64,000 bases of DNA from the NCBI RefSeq assembly GCF_029227915.1, contig NC_079881.1, positions 5,456,001 to 5,520,000 of the forward strand, read 5' to 3'. Shown in pieces: positions 12,401 to 24,800 of this stretch (the stretch's first letter is position 1; each line of letters begins with the position of its first letter). Origin of the DNA: Hydractinia symbiolongicarpus (taxonomy: Eukaryota; Cnidaria; Hydrozoa; Anthoathecata; Hydractiniidae). The translations under genes were made by a program, and so were the position numbers. The notes beneath the pieces were generated by a model. The model was not told the origin of the DNA. It saw nothing but the letters and a program-made list of their open reading frames with translations, and did not search any database.

Positions 12401-15400
12401 TTCTTTTTTTCAAATTTCCCAAACTATTACAGTCAAGGTTTATTTTTTGCGTATGTTCTTGTTGGGATAAACAGTCTTTGTTATGCGTTCCAGTGAAGTT
12501 GTAAGATCAGATGGTGAAAGAAGAAAGAATTTGTTCTTCAAAACCTCCTTCAAAACGTTTTGTATACTTGTATGTCATTAGTAACAGTGAGTTAGCACTT
12601 ATCATGATTTTTTCTCACTCTTTATTTGATTAAGAACCAATAATTTTACGAATATATTAGTATGTCTTGCCATTTTATAAAGCTCTTCCCCTTTCATCTC
12701 TGAAAATGAGTTTCGATGATAAAAAAAAGCGCTGAGCGTCTGTTTTGATTTGCTGACTTCTTTCTTCTTGTTACTTAGTTACTTTTTTTATAGAAGAGAG
12801 AGAAAAACTAGAAAAGCAAGTTCCGAAAAATCAGGTAATACAGTGATTTAAAATGTCCAATATGATGAAAGAAAAATTACCTAACTTTGTTTTCGATGTA
12901 TGTTACTATTACAGTAAACTCTAACTCTTTTCAAGCGTTTGGCTTATCGAGTATCTGAGACGACAGGCTTTCTTAAGCAAAACAAATCGTGTAATGAGAG
13001 GATATGAAATCACTATTAAGCCGCATGGTGCTGGAACGCAAATTCGCTTTTAAGGCATTTAACAGTCAATCAATTTTAAGGCGTGCGGAACACGCAATTC
13101 GTTTTTTAAACATACGATATTCTTTTTCTTCTTTAGAATAAACTTCGTTCGCAACAATACCAGCAATACCAGCAACAGCAACAGAAATATCCACGAGAAG
13201 TACCTCCCAGGTTTCTACGGCAACAGCAAATGAAACAACAAGTCCCACGTAAAGATCAGGATTACTCGTTCGATAATAGTAACAGTTATAAAGAGGAATC
13301 TGGATGGACTGAGACTGCGCCCGATACGCAGACAGACAATAACGTTATGTCAGAAAATTGGGATTTAGATATAGATAATAATGCTAATAATCCGGTAGCC
13401 GATCAGAATACGAAAACTGATACATACTGGGGCGGTGTGCCGGCCTCAGAGAATTGGGATTTAGATCTAAATAAACCAGCGACGCGTTCTAGTGTTACTG
13501 ATTCTAGATATGAACATCCTGCTGCTCCTATTAGTACGAGCCCTCTACTCAACGGAACAGCTACCCTAACCAACGGAACGAGCGAACCTTCGTGGGGTGC
13601 TAGTTTAACAGGGTCAACTTGGGATAGTAGTAATGTAGCCTCGAAACAATGGGACGTTGTAAAGCAACAAAATGGTCAAAATAGTAGTACTTCGAATAGT
13701 GTAGTCGACGAGAGAACACAGTCTAGTTATGCAAAGAACCTTCATAACTCTGTTAATAGTTCAAGTCAATTAAGTGATAGTACGACACCTTGGAATAGAA
13801 TATCTTCTAAGCCTATCAACGTAGAGTCGACCAAACCCACGGACACTCTTAAATCAGCCAGTCCAGGAATTACCCCCTGGGCTGGGCTAGATAGTTTTGA
13901 CGGTGGTCCTTCACCTATTAATAGCACGCAAATTTCGAATAATATTTATGCCGGGGGTGCAAAACCTAGAACAACGCCGGGCAGCAGTTTCCACAGTCAC
14001 CACAGTGATAACTCCGAGAAAGCTAAATCACAGAGCGTAACACGAGCAAAGGAGACCAATATAGATTTACCGAACGAACGATTTGTCGCTAGCGAGAAAG
14101 CAGAAAAGAGAGTTACTGTACCTTCACTAGACAACAAAGTTGATAGTAATTTGAAAGTAACTGGTTGGTTGCAAAACTCTACAACTTCAGAGAACTGGGA
14201 CGAGGAGGAAAAGTATCACGACGGTGAATTTGGTTGGACGACGGTTTCCATGAAAACAAAGGTTTGTTGGAGTAAATAAGTGTTTCAATAAAGTGTCAAT
14301 GAAACTTCCAATGTGCGTTAGTCGTAACTTTTACGAGTATTGATTTGAAGAAAAGCCATTCCACGACACGATCCATTTTACGACATTTGTATCTTTCAAA
14401 ACGTTTTCACCAAAAGTGTCGTTCTGAATTTTCCCGACACATTTAGTGATTTATGTACAGAATTTTTGTTTTGCTATCGAACTTTTTTTTTCCTTGCTAT
14501 TTGCAATGATGTTGAACTTGTGGAGTTAGACAGTCCATTTTTTAATAATAAAAGTCTTTATATGGGATTCTTTCTTTTTCAAATCATCTACTCAGCCTTG
14601 ATTATTCATATTTTTTTTAAAAAATTTAAAGCTTTCCCCCTAAAAGGTTTTATTTACCAAAAAGTTTAATACGCCAGGAAATGAGGAATTTTCTAAGGTA
14701 GGAGTATTACTTTATACTCATCTTAAGTCTCAATTTTTCTTTCAAAAACCAGTCAAATTTTTGCTTCAGTTGCAATTCTGTAGACGTGTATAGGTTATAT
14801 AAGGATGGGTTGATTTGATAATTCTTCGTAGAAGCCAGGTCTAACCAAATCAACCTTTCTTTCATAGAAACCAGGCCTAAGTAACAATCAAACATCCTCG
14901 ACGCCTGGTACGCCTTCGAAAGGTGACGGTTGTAATGCATGGACGAACAGAGCCCTGAAACAATTGCTTGATATGGGTTTTAAGGTGATTGTTGTCTTCT
15001 TAGATGTCTGTAACATTTTGCTTTGAATTAATGTTATATTATCATTGACAATTGCGGTTGCGACTATCACGATTTTACTGTCACAATTTTCGTCCACGTC
15101 AGCAACTGCCACTTGTCTTTGTTAAGAATATTTTAGTGATTTTGTGTTGTATCAAAAATGTTTGCCTCGTTTCTTAAAAAATGTCGAAGAATCTGGCATG
15201 ATGTAAACACAATTTCTCCCTACAAAATCGAGGTAGATTGTCAAGCCATGCCAGCTAGTTGTGAACAGCCGCTGTGATTTTAAGATAAAACAATGGGAGT
15301 GGGTCAACTGTTACCAGGCTATAATAAAGCAAAATGCAGTTCCCAAAGACGAAATAGACTAGGAAACTGTATTTAAAGTTTTCTTTTTAGAGAGAGCAAG

Positions 15401-18255
15401 CTGAGAGAGCACTGCGTGATAATAATGGAATCATTGAAAGCGCTGTCAGTAAGTCCTGTTTATTTTTGTGGCTAACCATTACAAAGAAAATCAATTCTCT
15501 GCTTGATTTTTACACCCTTTTATGCTTGATGGTTAATGGAATATTTGGCTTTTCTGATCAAAACACTGAAGATTACCTTTGCGTGCATGAAAATTAGGGC
15601 ATGCTAACAACTGCTAACTCGCGTAATATTTCAGAAGATTGAAAAAAATATTAAAGATATTAAGAGTGTATGTCATGATTTTAGAAAGTCTCTAAATTTT
15701 AGAAACATCTAGGTTGAACCTAAGAGTGTGTCAAAAAAACTGTACGTGGTTATTGCTAAAGTATGTAAGACGCACTTTTTACTTACAAGTCGATATTAAC
15801 AACAGTGTGTTTTTCTCGTGTTTAGGCGATTTACTACTTAGAGGTGATAGTACTGAAAATGCACAACTACCTCCTGCGGAGCAAAAACCAGCGTCAAAGT
15901 CAGAGACATCAAACGACGCTCATCGAACGACACCGCAAAAGTTAAATCGAAAACAAAGACGAAAGTTGCAGCAGATGCAGAATGCTGAGCAGAAGGAAAG
16001 TGCTGCTGCTAGTACCGATACCACGACCACTTCAAATTCTGTAGTTAAAGGTGGTGATGGTTTGTTACCTACCCCACCTGCTAGTCATAGACTTGTCCTG
16101 AACGAAGCAATGAACTCAGGTCAGGCTGTCGATAAGACAATCAGCAGACCAGCATCATTGCAGTCCAATACGAATGAAAGCAACTCTGCGCAAAAACCTA
16201 CGTGCGGACAACAACGTCAACATTCAGAACTTCGTAATTCTAGTCAGGAGGTAACAAAGAGTAGTGTTACACATGCACCTATCGGGTCTTCAAGGCCGTC
16301 AGGCCCAGCACCAATTCAACCTCCTACACCGATACAACCACCAAACGCACAAGTATCCCAGTCTTCGACATCCACAACAAAGGAATCTATAGATCAAATG
16401 AATGGTACAAATCTTCAACCGCCTGTCAACCCGGTGTATTTGGCGCAAATGCATTTGCAAAAACTAGGTCTTGAGGATGCTCCATCAGTTCCTCCCTACA
16501 GTTCTTCAGCCTCACCTGTACCATCTCAAACCGTTACTAACACTATGATACAGAGATACCTTCAACAGATTGCTCAAGCACCTGAGGTGGAGAGCTCGCC
16601 TAGTGTTTCAGCGTCTATGCATCTTTCTGGACTTCTTCAACAAGCTCCAGTTCCTGCTAATAGTTTATCAGAAGGTCCGCAAAAATCAAAGTTGCTCCAG
16701 TGGACTCAAACTAGTTCCGCTAATAATAGTGAACCAACAACACCACCTTCGGCTGATGAGAAAGCTTTTCCGGCTGTTCAAAAAGTTGATCCTGTGTCAG
16801 CAAAATGGGGTGTCATAGCTGCGCCCCGGCTGTCCCCGACACCTGCCGAATTTAAACCTGGTGTGCCTTGGAGACCACGTGGCGAGCCAGGCGAGGATAA
16901 AGACGACGAAATTTACGACACGAGGACTGCAGATATACTTGCTGAACTGGATATACAAAGTCGCTTGCCCTCCTCTACTCCGCCAGCTGTGATGGCCCAA
17001 CCTCAAGCAAATGTTACTGAAACTGCAGTCAGCCAAACATCCGCTGTGACTGCTCCTGGCAATGAGGAATCTGTTTCTATTCGACCACCTCCTGGTCTGG
17101 ATACTGCGAGTGGAGAAGTGAAACAAGATTCCAACTGGTTAATATTGAACGGACTTACATCTGCTGTAAGTACAGTTACTTTTGATAACCTTGTTATTTG
17201 AAAAAGTAACACACCACAATCATCCCGCCATTTTTGACACAACCATATTCGAACAAATTTTGGCGCGAATTAGAATAGCGATGTAGAAGAGAGTTAGCGC
17301 GGATTTAAGATGGCGATGCAGAAACAAATACAATATAATTTTTATCTAAAAAATAGAAGTAAAGCTGATAGGACAAAAAAAAGACGTATTATTAAATGTT
17401 TAGCCAATTCAAACTTGAACTTTTAAGCAACAGTATAATATAAAATTGGGTACGAAAGAATTAATTTGATTTGGCAACGATGGAAAAATAATGGCGTGAA
17501 CATTATTTGTCGATATCAGTTAAGTTTGCTAACTTTTCCGCGCCAAAATTTGGACGCTTAAGGTATTATTATTTGGCGTCCTTTTTATTGACATTAACAT
17601 TTTTACGTTATAGGTCGATCCTTCTCCAATTCGTTCACTATGTCAACAGTTTGGTACACTGCTACACTTTCGTGTGGTTGCCAACGCGGTTTATGTTTGT
17701 TACGAAACACCAACCCACGCACAGAATGCATGGGTAGCGTTAAATGGCAAAGTTGTCTTTAATACTCAAGTTATAGCTGAGGTATCAACTGAGAGTGTAT
17801 GTATGAAAGCTATGGAGTCAGCTTCGCTCATAAACAGTGTACCAGTGGCGACGACCCCTCTTACAAATCACGTGTCGCAACCACCGCTAGCTCCAGGTTT
17901 TCCAAACATGTCTTCATTCGGTGGATTATGGACGACACCAGGACAACCGGTGACAGCACCCACCGCTCCTCGGCCATTGTTTCCACAAACCTTCCCAGCT
18001 TCTTACGGAGTACCCGGCAGTGTTGTGAACGGTGGTTTTAATCACTGGGGGTTACCGCCCCAACAGCAACCCGTAATGACGAATTCAAGCCAACTATGGA
18101 ACCCAGCACCCCAACAGCCTTCTACTGTGTTTCAGGCTTACCCCGGCTGGGTAACTACAAAACAAGAAATCCCCGTCCAAACGAACATGTTTAGTCCTGG
18201 TATGGATAGGTGCATACCAAGCGAACTTTTTAATGTGAAAGAACAGAGCTCCTAA
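9419..18255 (+). CDS. TNRC6: GW182/TNRC6 family protein (miRNA silencing scaffold)
   Basis: Ten exons: 9419-9454, 10736-10852, 11054-11163, 11972-12126, 12794-12834, 13137-14261, 14868-14984, 15391-15448, 15826-17165 and 17614-18255. All phases agree and give 1,246 residues. In order: a Lys/Glu-rich charged N-terminus; the family motif YPREVPPRF (about 171-179); a Ser/Asn-rich Argonaute-binding region with many W motifs (SGWTE, SENWDLD twice, PSWGAS, TPWAGL); a UBA-like domain split over three exons (RALKQLLDMGFK, 548-595); glutamine-containing segments; a PAM2 motif EFKPGVPW (about 928-935) for poly(A)-binding protein; RPPPGL; a C-terminal RRM (about 1026-1100); then more W motifs. In this family the protein links Argonaute to the deadenylases in cytoplasmic P bodies. 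The start is uncertain: the first exon has an in-frame stop 9 bp upstream, but exons further left could splice to 10736 instead. Identity is very secure. Confidence 0.93.
9558..9589. repeat. Short perfect hairpin in GW182 intron 1
   Basis: Thirteen-base arms TTTATAGCTACGT and ACGTAGCTATAAA flank a six-base loop, about 100 bp after the first GW182 exon. No function is implied. Confidence 0.75.
9765..10232. repeat. Minisatellite, 40-bp unit
   Basis: Degenerate tandem copies alternate the blocks AACTCGCTTTGTGCGTAAG and ACACTCGCCTTGTATGT. The spacing between matching copies around 9933-10013 is exactly 40 bp, and copies become less alike toward both ends. It lies in GW182 intron 1. Open frames on both strands across it are a by-product of the repeat (three units equal 120 nt) and are not genes. 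Confidence 0.88.
10272..10387 (+). repeat. tRNA-derived SINE, head copy A
   Basis: Contains a polymerase III A-box match TAGTGTAGTGG at 10278-10288 and a B-box match GGATCGAATCC at 10321-10331, spaced as in a tRNA. The head is followed by CACTGCCAGGCAGTATG. It does not fold as an intact tRNA, so I call it a SINE head. A related body sequence follows (about 10388-10530), and copies on the other strand lie at 28718-28930 and 46065-46277. Confidence 0.72.
10541..10630 (+). repeat. tRNA-derived SINE, head copy B
   Basis: Nearly identical to copy A, with A box at 10548-10558 and B box at 10591-10601. It is followed by the same GTAGTTCTCTTTCAGTAT tail seen after copy A at 10367-10386. Between A and B an inverted repeat (GTTAGTGATGAAC near 10351, GTTCATCACTAAC near 10523) brackets the spacer. 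Confidence 0.72.
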
Positions 18256-18620
18256 TATGTGACTGCTTATATTATTTTTACGGGTCCTTAACAGCTAATG
18301 GATACTTGCTATGCCCTGAAACATGGGTGTATCTTCAATACTACTTGCGTCAACCCTGAAATATTGGGTGGATTCAGTAGTAGCTTTCTAGACTTTGTTT
18401 TACGCCCTGAAATAATGGGTTTGTAAAATTGTCTTTAACGCCCTGAAATATTGGGTTGTGTATTGTGTCTCGTATATTTCGCTGTGATGTGATTTACTTT
18501 TTATTGTTATTAAATATTTCTTTTCAAATATTTTTTTACCCCCTGAAATATGGGGCGAAAAATAAAGAAATTATTACTTATTTTGCGCTGAATCTAGGGC
18601 GACCTGTAGATTTTTTTTTG
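18256..18620 (+). promoter_or_regulatory. GW182 3' UTR with repeated small hairpins and poly(A) signal
   Basis: Directly after the GW182 stop codon lie copies of a 16-17 base unit with a four-pair stem and a TGAAATAT-like loop, at 18313-18328, 18353-18369, 18404-18420, 18440-18456 and 18539-18555, plus a degenerate sixth at 18585-18600. The outer stem pair varies in a compensated way (A-T, G-T wobble, C-G) while the loop start TGAAA is constant. An AATAAA at 18561-18566 follows the fifth copy and probably ends the message. Confidence 0.7.
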
Positions 18621-18933
18621 AAAAAGAAAATTCGAAATGCAAATGCTGTATTTTTTATCACGCCATACACCTGATAACTTCAATCTCAGAGAGACCAAAA
18701 ATATGGACAGTATGTTTTAACTCAAATAATCAGATATGTAATCTTCATAATGGCGAGGTGTTGAAAGTGCCTAGTAATTTACTAGAGCAGAAAGTTCGTG
18801 TGTATTTGAAGTAAAAAATGCAGTTGTTTGAATGAAAATTAGTAGTCTCTCAGTTAGAATACTGGATAGACATTTTATCCCAGGATTCTACCTTAAAATT
18901 TGGCGAATGCACGAAGTATCAGGGGTTACATTA

Positions 18934-19598
18934 TTCGGAGAAACTTTCGCGATAGAAACTTTCGCGAAATTTCGCGTTTTTTGGCCTTTTTTGCGAAACT
19001 TTGTCTTGCTAAACTTTCAAAAATGACCATTCGCGAAAGTTTATTCAGTACAAACTTTCTAAATTGTCGATTCGCGAAAGTTTACCCACTAAAATTAAAA
19101 AACATTTGCTGGTTTTAAAAGTTATTTTTTGACTCGCCCTCACTTCGCTCGCCTTCCCGATAAAAAAAAAGAGACAACTGGCGCTGGGAACGAGATTGGA
19201 ATAAACTAGAAATAAACAAAAGCGATGTTTGGCTTATAACCGAGTTACTGGCGAAGAAGACGATGACGACGATGCGTGGGAGCCGAGAGAAAACAAGCCT
19301 AGAAATGTGTTTGATCTGTTTTGTAATTTTGACGATAAATCCTATTATTAAATAGAAGTTTCACATACCACTAGAAAGAAAATTGCATCGTTAAAAAACA
19401 TTTTTCTACGATAAGAAATATAGGCCACTTTTTTTTAAGAACATAAAAAATCACGAATCGCGAAAGTTTATCTCGCCAAAACTTTCCAATTTCAGATTTC
19501 GCGAAAGTTTATCTCGCGAATTTTTTTTAATTTGTAGATTCGCGAAAATTTATCCAAAAAATTTCGCGAGTGTTTGGACTCGCGAAAGTTTCTCCGAA
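18934..19598. mobile_element. Non-autonomous TIR element (MITE), 665 bp
   Basis: The ends are perfect inverted repeats, TTCGGAGAAACTTTCGCGA on the left and its reverse complement on the right, each flanked by TA, consistent with a TA target duplication as in Tc1/mariner-type elements. The subterminal regions carry many copies of TTCGCGAAAGTTTA in both orientations. The roughly 340-bp core has no transposase frame, so it must be moved in trans if it is mobile. Confidence 0.8.
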
Positions 19599-19656
19599 TA
19601 CGTAGACTTACCCAGTTGTTTTGATGGAAAATTATAAGTGCAGTTTCAAGGAGAGT

Positions 19657-19965
19657 TCAAAAATAGTTCGAAAAATACGTATGTTTTACTTTTCTTCCTA
19701 ATTTAGAAAATTGAATTTTAGCTGTATATCCACCTTGCAACATCGTGCTTGTTGTTATACAGCTCGTGTATTCTGTTAATTTTTGTTGATCTTGACGAAC
19801 GATTAAAGTGGGTGTTTTGGCGTCGACTAAATCTAGTAAATCGAGAATGCTCAATTTGATATACATTTTACTTTTTTTGTTGGGCAGTGGAGGGAGACCT
19901 TTTTCTTGAAAATAATTTGTTTGTATTGGTCTAACTGTGCATCCGTTATTAGTTACATTAAAAGA
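19657..19965 (-). CDS. Candidate exon of an unidentified minus-strand gene
   Basis: On the minus strand an AG acceptor at 19966-19967 opens a 103-codon frame ending in TGA at 19657. Residue content is balanced and unlike nearby random frames, with segments such as NGCTVRPIQTNYFQEKGL, MYIKLSILDLLDLVDAKTPT and TSCITTSTMLQGGYTAKIQF. A possible internal donor (AAA before GTAAAA) lies near the end. I recognise no family and found no partner exon with confidence. It may be a terminal exon or a gene relic. It lies 59 bp right of the MITE. Confidence 0.4.
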   Translation of the reverse strand, partial: SFNVTNNGCTVRPIQTNYFQEKGLPPLPNKKSKMYIKLSILDLLDLVDAKTPTLIVRQDQQKLTEYTSCITTSTMLQGGYTAKIQFSKLGRKVKHTYFSNYF

Positions 19966-21877
19966 CTAACTCACTTCACTACCTTTTTTTAAAAGAACTT
20001 TCGATTCCTTTTCTTTGATAAAACAGGATATAATGATTGACCAATGGTTAGTTATTATCAAAATAACGAGGTTTAATTGACGAATTAGACAAACGATCGC
20101 ACGACAAAAGTTTGTGATTGAAATGTTAACCACTGTTCTTTGTTTCGCAATAGTTATACCAAAAATTCTTTATTTCATATTATTCACAACTAAAACTCGA
20201 TTGAAGTATACTGTGTTAAGCGAACAACATTTTCCGCATGAATGACCCGTTAAACACAAAAAAGGTCTGTGCACTAGGTTCTTATGTGCAAGTCAATGCA
20301 CAGTTTTAAAACCTCGTGCACACTTGCTGCTATTTGAATAGAAAAAGTAAGGTCATAAACAGCGAACAGGTATTCTTGCGAACAGTTTGACTGCATTTCA
20401 GCATGAAGAAACCCAGCAGTACACCACACGAAAACGACAGATGGATGGCATATATGTAAGTACTCACTCACTTTAAGTAGCGTAGTGTGAAATGAAACGA
20501 CAAACTAAATTACATGGTTTGAAAACACTTTCTCGTTGTGTATGGTAGTGGTTGTTTTTGCCATTATGGTTACTAAGGTAAATTTTAAGTCTAACTAGCA
20601 CATTGCGTACCTTTTTTATAGTGTCTGTTCTAACTGTGCTTGTTTTTTTAATTGGGTGAAGGGAGAGGAACCGTGCAGCGGAATCTAAGAATTCAGCAGC
20701 CGGTCGCGTACCGTGTTTTCTCTTTTAGAACGAAAGGCTTATGGAGGGAGGTTAGAGCAAAAGCAACAAAAGAATGGGAAGTACAAGGGTCAGTTAATAA
20801 TGTAAAACAAAGAAAGACAAAATGGGTTTCCTATATGTGCATACCGTTGTTATCATTAAAACAGAAGACAATAGATAAAACGGATAGATAATCCAATTGT
20901 ACCATATTATCCCGTGTTTGAACGAAACATATCATATTAAGATATCTCTTAATTGAAACTTTTATGAATTAAACGCATTGATTTTTATAGAAGAAAATGA
21001 AGCTTATATTTTCCATAGCTCTTTTCGACAAGGACCTTTCATTTGATGGCTTCTACCCCGAACAGATTTGCACACAGCTTTCTTGAATATACTCCACCTT
21101 ATTCTACATATTTAGCCGCGCGGTTTTTTAATGTTAATTCCTATACAACTTAGTTTTTATGGAATTTTGCTTTCACAACCGACTCTAGACAAGAGTCCTA
21201 GGGAACGAGGTCGATGATAGTGTTGTTGCAATCAGTCAGAAAAGACTACTCACAACATTTTCGCAACCTCGTTTCCAGCATTATTTTATTTCATCGAGGC
21301 TGCGTTGTCTCGTCGTCAGATCCATTGATTGATCAATACATCTGATCAATTTTTTTTTTAAGTACAGACAAACATGGTGCCTGTTCGCCACCATGATAAG
21401 TAAAAATTTCATTATGATCTTTTAAAATCCTGAGTACCTATATAGCATGAAGTTGGATGATTTAAGGCTGACTAGGGGGCAATATAATATTTTACAGAAC
21501 AGAATATTAGTATTTTGCAAATCAGAATATTGGAAAAATCAACTTTATGTGTTCTCCCTCTGCGTCAGTAAAATTTCGAAAGTCACACTTTTAAAGAACT
21601 TCTCGTTACACTAGACAAACCTTTAGGGAGAAGATGTAGGAAATTGTATTATATGACAAATTTACTTTAATATAATATTTGATATTTGATATATATATTT
21701 GATATTAGATATATCTTTAATATTTGTAAATAAATTTTACAAATAATATCATTTTTTTATCTTTAACTCTGTCAAGTGGTAGAAGCAGTTTTTTGAAATA
21801 TTAACTTTCCAAATTCAAGTTGGACAAAGAGTTGATTTTTACATTTCTTTCTTTTAGGTCATGAGTTTATGTGAAAA
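19966..21877. other. Intergenic stretch between GW182 and the EEP gene
   Basis: No gene I can support. It includes a CCTCGTT-type inverted-repeat element near 21190-21285 and an AT-rich block of ATATTTGAT repeats around 21660-21740. A pyrimidine-rich AG at 21851-21857 lies just upstream of the EEP start and may be a 5' UTR splice or trans-splice acceptor. Confidence 0.5.
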
Positions 21878-24800
21878 ATGTGGCTGGTTCTGGTGTTGTG
21901 TTTTTGTCCTGTGGTAAACGGTTTTTTTGATTATGAGCTGTACCATAACTTGACAGCTGAATCGCTACAAGGCGCCGAAGTAACAACAAAAAATGCTGCT
22001 GACAGAACAAAAGGTAATACAACAAATTTATTTACTATATCAACGATATTTTAGTACTTCGTGTAGTATTCGGAACGGGATTACGCTTCTAAGTCCGCCA
22101 TATTGATCTAATGTGTTCGTATATATCACATGAAATACAGACCTAGGACGGCAAGACGGGACACATATAGCGCGGATCGAAACCGAGCTAGGTACATTAC
22201 ACTTCGTGGGATCTGACATTGATTTTTCTATAATTACGATATGATAGAAAGAGTGCGAAAAGCTTAGGATACCTCCGTATAAATAAAAGTTTATGCGATT
22301 TGACGCTCTTTGCAACTTCCAAAAATGTCTCAAAAAACTGCCGTTGTGCCAAATTTTTTTCACCAATAGTAGTTAATAGTTTTACTAAACGCTGCCTAAG
22401 CAAGGCTATTTGGAGTCTCATTGGATAACAATAATCAGTTAAGAACTGCAGGTCTGTAAATACGCACAATTCATAACACAACAACACTGCTTGTCAAGTT
22501 GACGAGTCGCGTCTTGTTAATACGCTGATCGCATTTTTTCTTTATGCTTTTTTTATTATTTTGGTGATCTGACTTTTCGCATAAAACGTACCTTTTACCA
22601 CAACGTGCTTCGTCAGTCTTCATTTCCTATGAGAAATAAACTTTCCATCCTTATATTTCAGTTGAAAAGCTGGCAATGCATGGCTTCGGTCGTGTCTTAA
22701 CATGGAACGTAAAGAAACTTGGCGCGTGTTTACGCCAGGACAATGTTGAGCAACTCAAAGAAGTAGTGTGTGTTATCCTACAAAGTGCGAACGTTATTGT
22801 CCTGCAAGAAACAGAAAATTTGGATTTGTCGTGCCTACCATGTAACACTGTATTAAAAGATGAATATGAATGGCCAGCAGAGAATCCAAACAATGACTTC
22901 AAGATCATGATCAGAACTAAACATAGTCATTCCTTTAAGTAAGACACCGTGAAGTACCACTTACGTCAAAGCTTTTAGTCTTAAGCTGCGTTTACGCAAG
23001 CGCCAACTTCAAGTTGCTTCAACTCAAAGTTGAAACATGTAAGTGCAAATAGCCAACCTCGTCTCCAGGACTTGTTACATCTAACAAGTCCTGCGGACGA
23101 GATTGTGTAAGCAGTGTTTTAACTTGATGGTAAAATTCATTGAAGTGCTCTCAGTCAGGAAAGAAAAATAAACTCAGGATTACTGATATACTGACCCTAT
23201 TTTACCAACCCTAAACACCCCAAAAAAATTACAGTTTTGAAATACAAAAGCTGTTATAGGGCAAAAAAAATTTCTAAATTTTTATCTTCTTTTCACATTT
23301 CACTTTTCGCCGCAGCAACCGTTATGCAGCTATCGAACCTTTTATTTTTATAACGTGATTTTTTACCATATATTCGCCGTGGAGGTTCTTAAAAATTTTA
23401 AAAATACAATTTTTATTTCAATACATTTAATGGGCATCTAAGAACAACAGGGACTTCCTTTAAACTTGTCGAAAAAGTTGGGCAGGTATCAATTTGACAA
23501 ATTTGTTTACATGTTTCAATTTGTTGAAGCAACTAGTTGAAGAGTATAAGAACTGTTTTACGCGTTTTTACTGTATCCATAAAAACGTTACTACATAACA
23601 ACTTCATAGGTATATGTAGATAATGCTTTAAATCGAACCTAATGAAAGGAAACTTGCTTTCTTTGTATTAATTTTTGCGCGTACTAATATTCGCGCAATT
23701 GTTCAAAAAAACGAAAATTGATAAGCGCAAAAAAAAATCAACCTCAACCTCGTCCCCAGGGTAGCCGCTAGCAACTGATCAATTAGGCAAAATGCCATGG
23801 GAACGAGGTTGAGAAACACTGTCAATGTTGCGCAAAATTTAATAAGATAGTAATTTATTTAATTCTTTCGTCTGATTTTAAAACATTTTTGTAGGGTAAA
23901 TAAGGCTGGAAAGTGCGAATCCGCTCAACTTGGGAACAAAAAAAGCGACCTCGATAATCCAGATTCTTTGTACCAAACAGCGATGCGCAAGTTACAGTTT
24001 AGCGTTGAACAACAGAGACAACAACAGCAGCTCGGGGGCTATCGCACAGTGACAACAAAAGCAGTTGATGGACCCAACACATACATAGGCTCGGACGCAA
24101 GCGATGTACATTCTACGTATGAAGATTTTGCCACGGACGAAAAGTCGCAACGTATAAATCAGCCCTTAGCAGCTGTGAAGGCTCCAGATTCACCAGCCCT
24201 TAAAAAATCTCAGCATCTTAGTTTTCATGAGAAAAATAAGGAACTTCGCATAAATGTAAGGTTTCACGTTGTAAATAACAGCTCTGGTAATATGGTGAAC
24301 AACTCCAGTTTATCTCAGCTAACCTCTAGCAGTGAGCCTTCTCAAGAAAGTATTGCAAACTCTGTTGCTAGTGAAACACAAATTTTCGACAAGAACGAGA
24401 ATCAGCAGGACTTGACACGTGATCATACAAACCGGTTTCTACTGACGCCCGCATTACATTCTGAAACGTCCGATCCTTCGAAAGACGACACGGTCAATAA
24501 TCGATTTGTTTCAGACACAACAGATACAAACACGACGCAACATGCGGAACGATTTCGTACGAAGGAAATTGACACGGATAATGTAACGTCAGCCGAAGAG
24601 GACTTGCAGACACGTTTACTAAAGGACAAAGAAATGCTCAACAACACCACGATTAACGAACAGAAAAGCGAACGATTTCGTTTAATAACTGATCAACTAA
24701 AAAATATCGAAAAAGAAATCGTTATGTTACATGGAGCGAACGATAATTTTGAAAATCGTTTTTATAGGAACGAGAGTGGGAAAAACACCTCCGCTGCGGT

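Noticed and set aside
20652-20891. 79-codon plus-strand frame in the intergenic region
   Set aside because: Basic composition but no recognisable motif, no good donor and no partner exon.
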